Under the pieces are notes generated by a model. The model made no database searches and was not told the DNA's origin. It was given only the letters and a program-made list of their open reading frames with translations. Below, piece by piece: positions 27,825 to 28,532 of a stretch of DNA of 28,532 bases. Positions within the stretch are counted from its first letter, which is position 1; every line of letters starts with the position of its first letter. A program made the translations under genes and the position numbers. Location of the stretch: the NCBI GenBank assembly GCA_045628725.1, contig JAZQPT010000048.1, positions 1 through 28,532 of the forward strand, in the 5' to 3' direction. Origin of the DNA: JACQGD01 sp045628725 (GTDB lineage: Bacteria; Patescibacteriota; Saccharimonadia; Saccharimonadales; Saccharimonadaceae).

Positions 27825-28532
27825 ATGAAAATAATAAAAATATCTCGCCGCTTTACACTGGTCGCAGTTGCTGTAGTTACTGGTCTGTCTTCGCTTTTTC
27901 TTTCTGCAGCTCCCGTAAGCGCATCGCCAGGTAATATATACTTCACACCCGGCAGCGGCCGATTTGATCCAGGATCTCAATTTACTATTGAGGTACGTAC
28001 ATCGGTTGCCAACCCTAGTACCTTTGCTGGCGGCGCTAGTATCGGTGTCACCTATCCTACAAACATGCTTCAGGTGACTTCAGTAAATACTACCGGTGGA
28101 GCATTCGGCGGATCAACAAGCACTGGTACCGGAACTGTATCATTTAGCTCTTTTACTATCCCTCCCCGCTATGGCAATAATCTTCTCGTATTTCGCATCA
28201 ACTTCAAGGCAATCGCAGTAGGTAACGTTACGCTAAACTTTACATCAGATACGAACGTCAACAGTGGACCAACGACAAAGCAGCCTAGCACTTTCTCTAT
28301 TCAACCCGCGTCTTGCCCGGCAGGACAAATTGGAACTCCTCCAAACTGCTCTACGCCACCGCCAAAACCAACGCCCACCCCGGTGCCAACTCCGACACCA
28401 AAGCCAACACCTACTCCGACGCCAACTCCAGCGTCAACACCCACACCAGAACCAAGTGCTTCAACGCAGACAACACCCGAACTAGGGCCCGAAGCATCAC
28501 TCGATATAACCCCTGAACAGATAGATGCAGAT
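27825..28532 (+). CDS. Secreted protein with cohesin-like domain and Thr-Pro tail (partial)
   Basis: The frame is open through the right edge (236 codons seen). A signal peptide is clear: basic start (MKIIKISRRF), hydrophobic core (LVAVAVVTGLSSLFLSA) and a likely cleavage after APVSA near residue 33. Residues 35-165 form a beta-rich module starting NIYFTPGSGRFDPGSQFTIE and containing GGASIGVTYPTNMLQV, which resembles cohesin-type carbohydrate/protein-binding domains. Two cysteines (CPAGQIGTPPNC) follow, then a long Thr/Pro low-complexity linker typical of cell-wall-spanning stalks. A membrane or sorting segment may lie beyond the window. Probably a surface-displayed adhesin-like protein; the specific role is unknown. 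Confidence 0.8.
   Translation, partial: MKIIKISRRFTLVAVAVVTGLSSLFLSAAPVSASPGNIYFTPGSGRFDPGSQFTIEVRTSVANPSTFAGGASIGVTYPTNMLQVTSVNTTGGAFGGSTSTGTGTVSFSSFTIPPRYGNNLLVFRINFKAIAVGNVTLNFTSDTNVNSGPTTKQPSTFSIQPASCPAGQIGTPPNCSTPPPKPTPTPVPTPTPKPTPTPTPTPASTPTPEPSASTQTTPELGPEASLDITPEQIDAD

Noticed and set aside
28350..28460. Repetitive CCAACxCC-type sequence that might be a tandem repeat element
   Set aside because: It encodes the Thr-Pro linker of the secreted protein in frame; the repetition follows from the protein sequence.

Overview
The window looks like a chromosomal segment of a Candidatus Saccharibacteria (TM7/CPR) genome. This rests on the 5' end of the 16S rRNA at the left edge, the gene families present (an orphan type IV secretion coupling ATPase with a proline-rich tail, small secreted or membrane proteins with Thr/Pro tails, DUF212), short intergenic regions and moderate GC. 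UGA is a normal stop here (the HAD gene ends in TGA), so the recoded SR1/Gracilibacteria are unlikely. Assignment to the phylum is an inference from memory, not a database match.

Layout, left to right. 1-5.2 kb: 16S rRNA start (minus) behind its own promoter, preceded by a gyrB-gyrA-DUF212 operon (minus). 5.3-7.1 kb: a divergent pair of surface/membrane genes (plus), the first ending in a sortase-like MPATG signal. 7.1-10.5 kb: a VirD4/TraD-like ATPase and a small Pro-rich partner (minus). 10.5-13.0 kb: RNA-rich; a small membrane protein, a roughly 450-nt highly structured RNA candidate with its own promoter, a PH-like hypothetical protein, a small-RNA candidate and ssrA (tmRNA). 13.1-15.8 kb: comM/yifB and infC-rpmI-rplT (plus), with infC apparently starting at AUA. 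15.8-18.7 kb: rnpB, a Nudix-RNase H fusion, a 184-nt 6S-like RNA candidate, an M50 protease and a wHTH-Nudix protein (minus). 18.8-24.2 kb: rpmB (plus), then two minus-strand groups: wHTH/nucleotidyltransferase-like plus MBL-fold protein, and thrS-HAD-ATL-miaA behind a threonine T-box. 24.2-28.5 kb: tRNA-Val, a cluster of DnaA-box-like sites around a 44-codon leaderless gene (possible oriC), an NrdR-like protein that has lost three of four zinc cysteines, a GT2 glycosyltransferase with a small membrane partner, tRNA-Thr, tRNA-Asp and a truncated secreted protein.

Most genes serve core information processing: topology (gyrase), translation (ThrRS, IF-3, L35, L20, L28, MiaA, tRNAs), ribosome rescue (tmRNA) and tRNA maturation (RNase P). 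Regulation is unusually readable. Many promoters have a near-consensus extended -10 (TGGTATAAT or TGCTA...), several start codons sit at the predicted transcription start (leaderless mRNAs), and thrS has a complete T-box whose UGGA bulge matches the UCCA end of the tRNA-Thr encoded 3 kb away.

The most unusual items are the 450-nt RNA at 10937-11386, the compact T-box and the paired promoters sharing one -35 next to it, the possible origin with its leaderless small gene and zinc-less NrdR-like neighbour, the 6S-like RNA, and the long tmRNA tag ending in Ala-Arg-Ile. All RNA structures were found by reading complementarity by eye; no folding program or database search was run.
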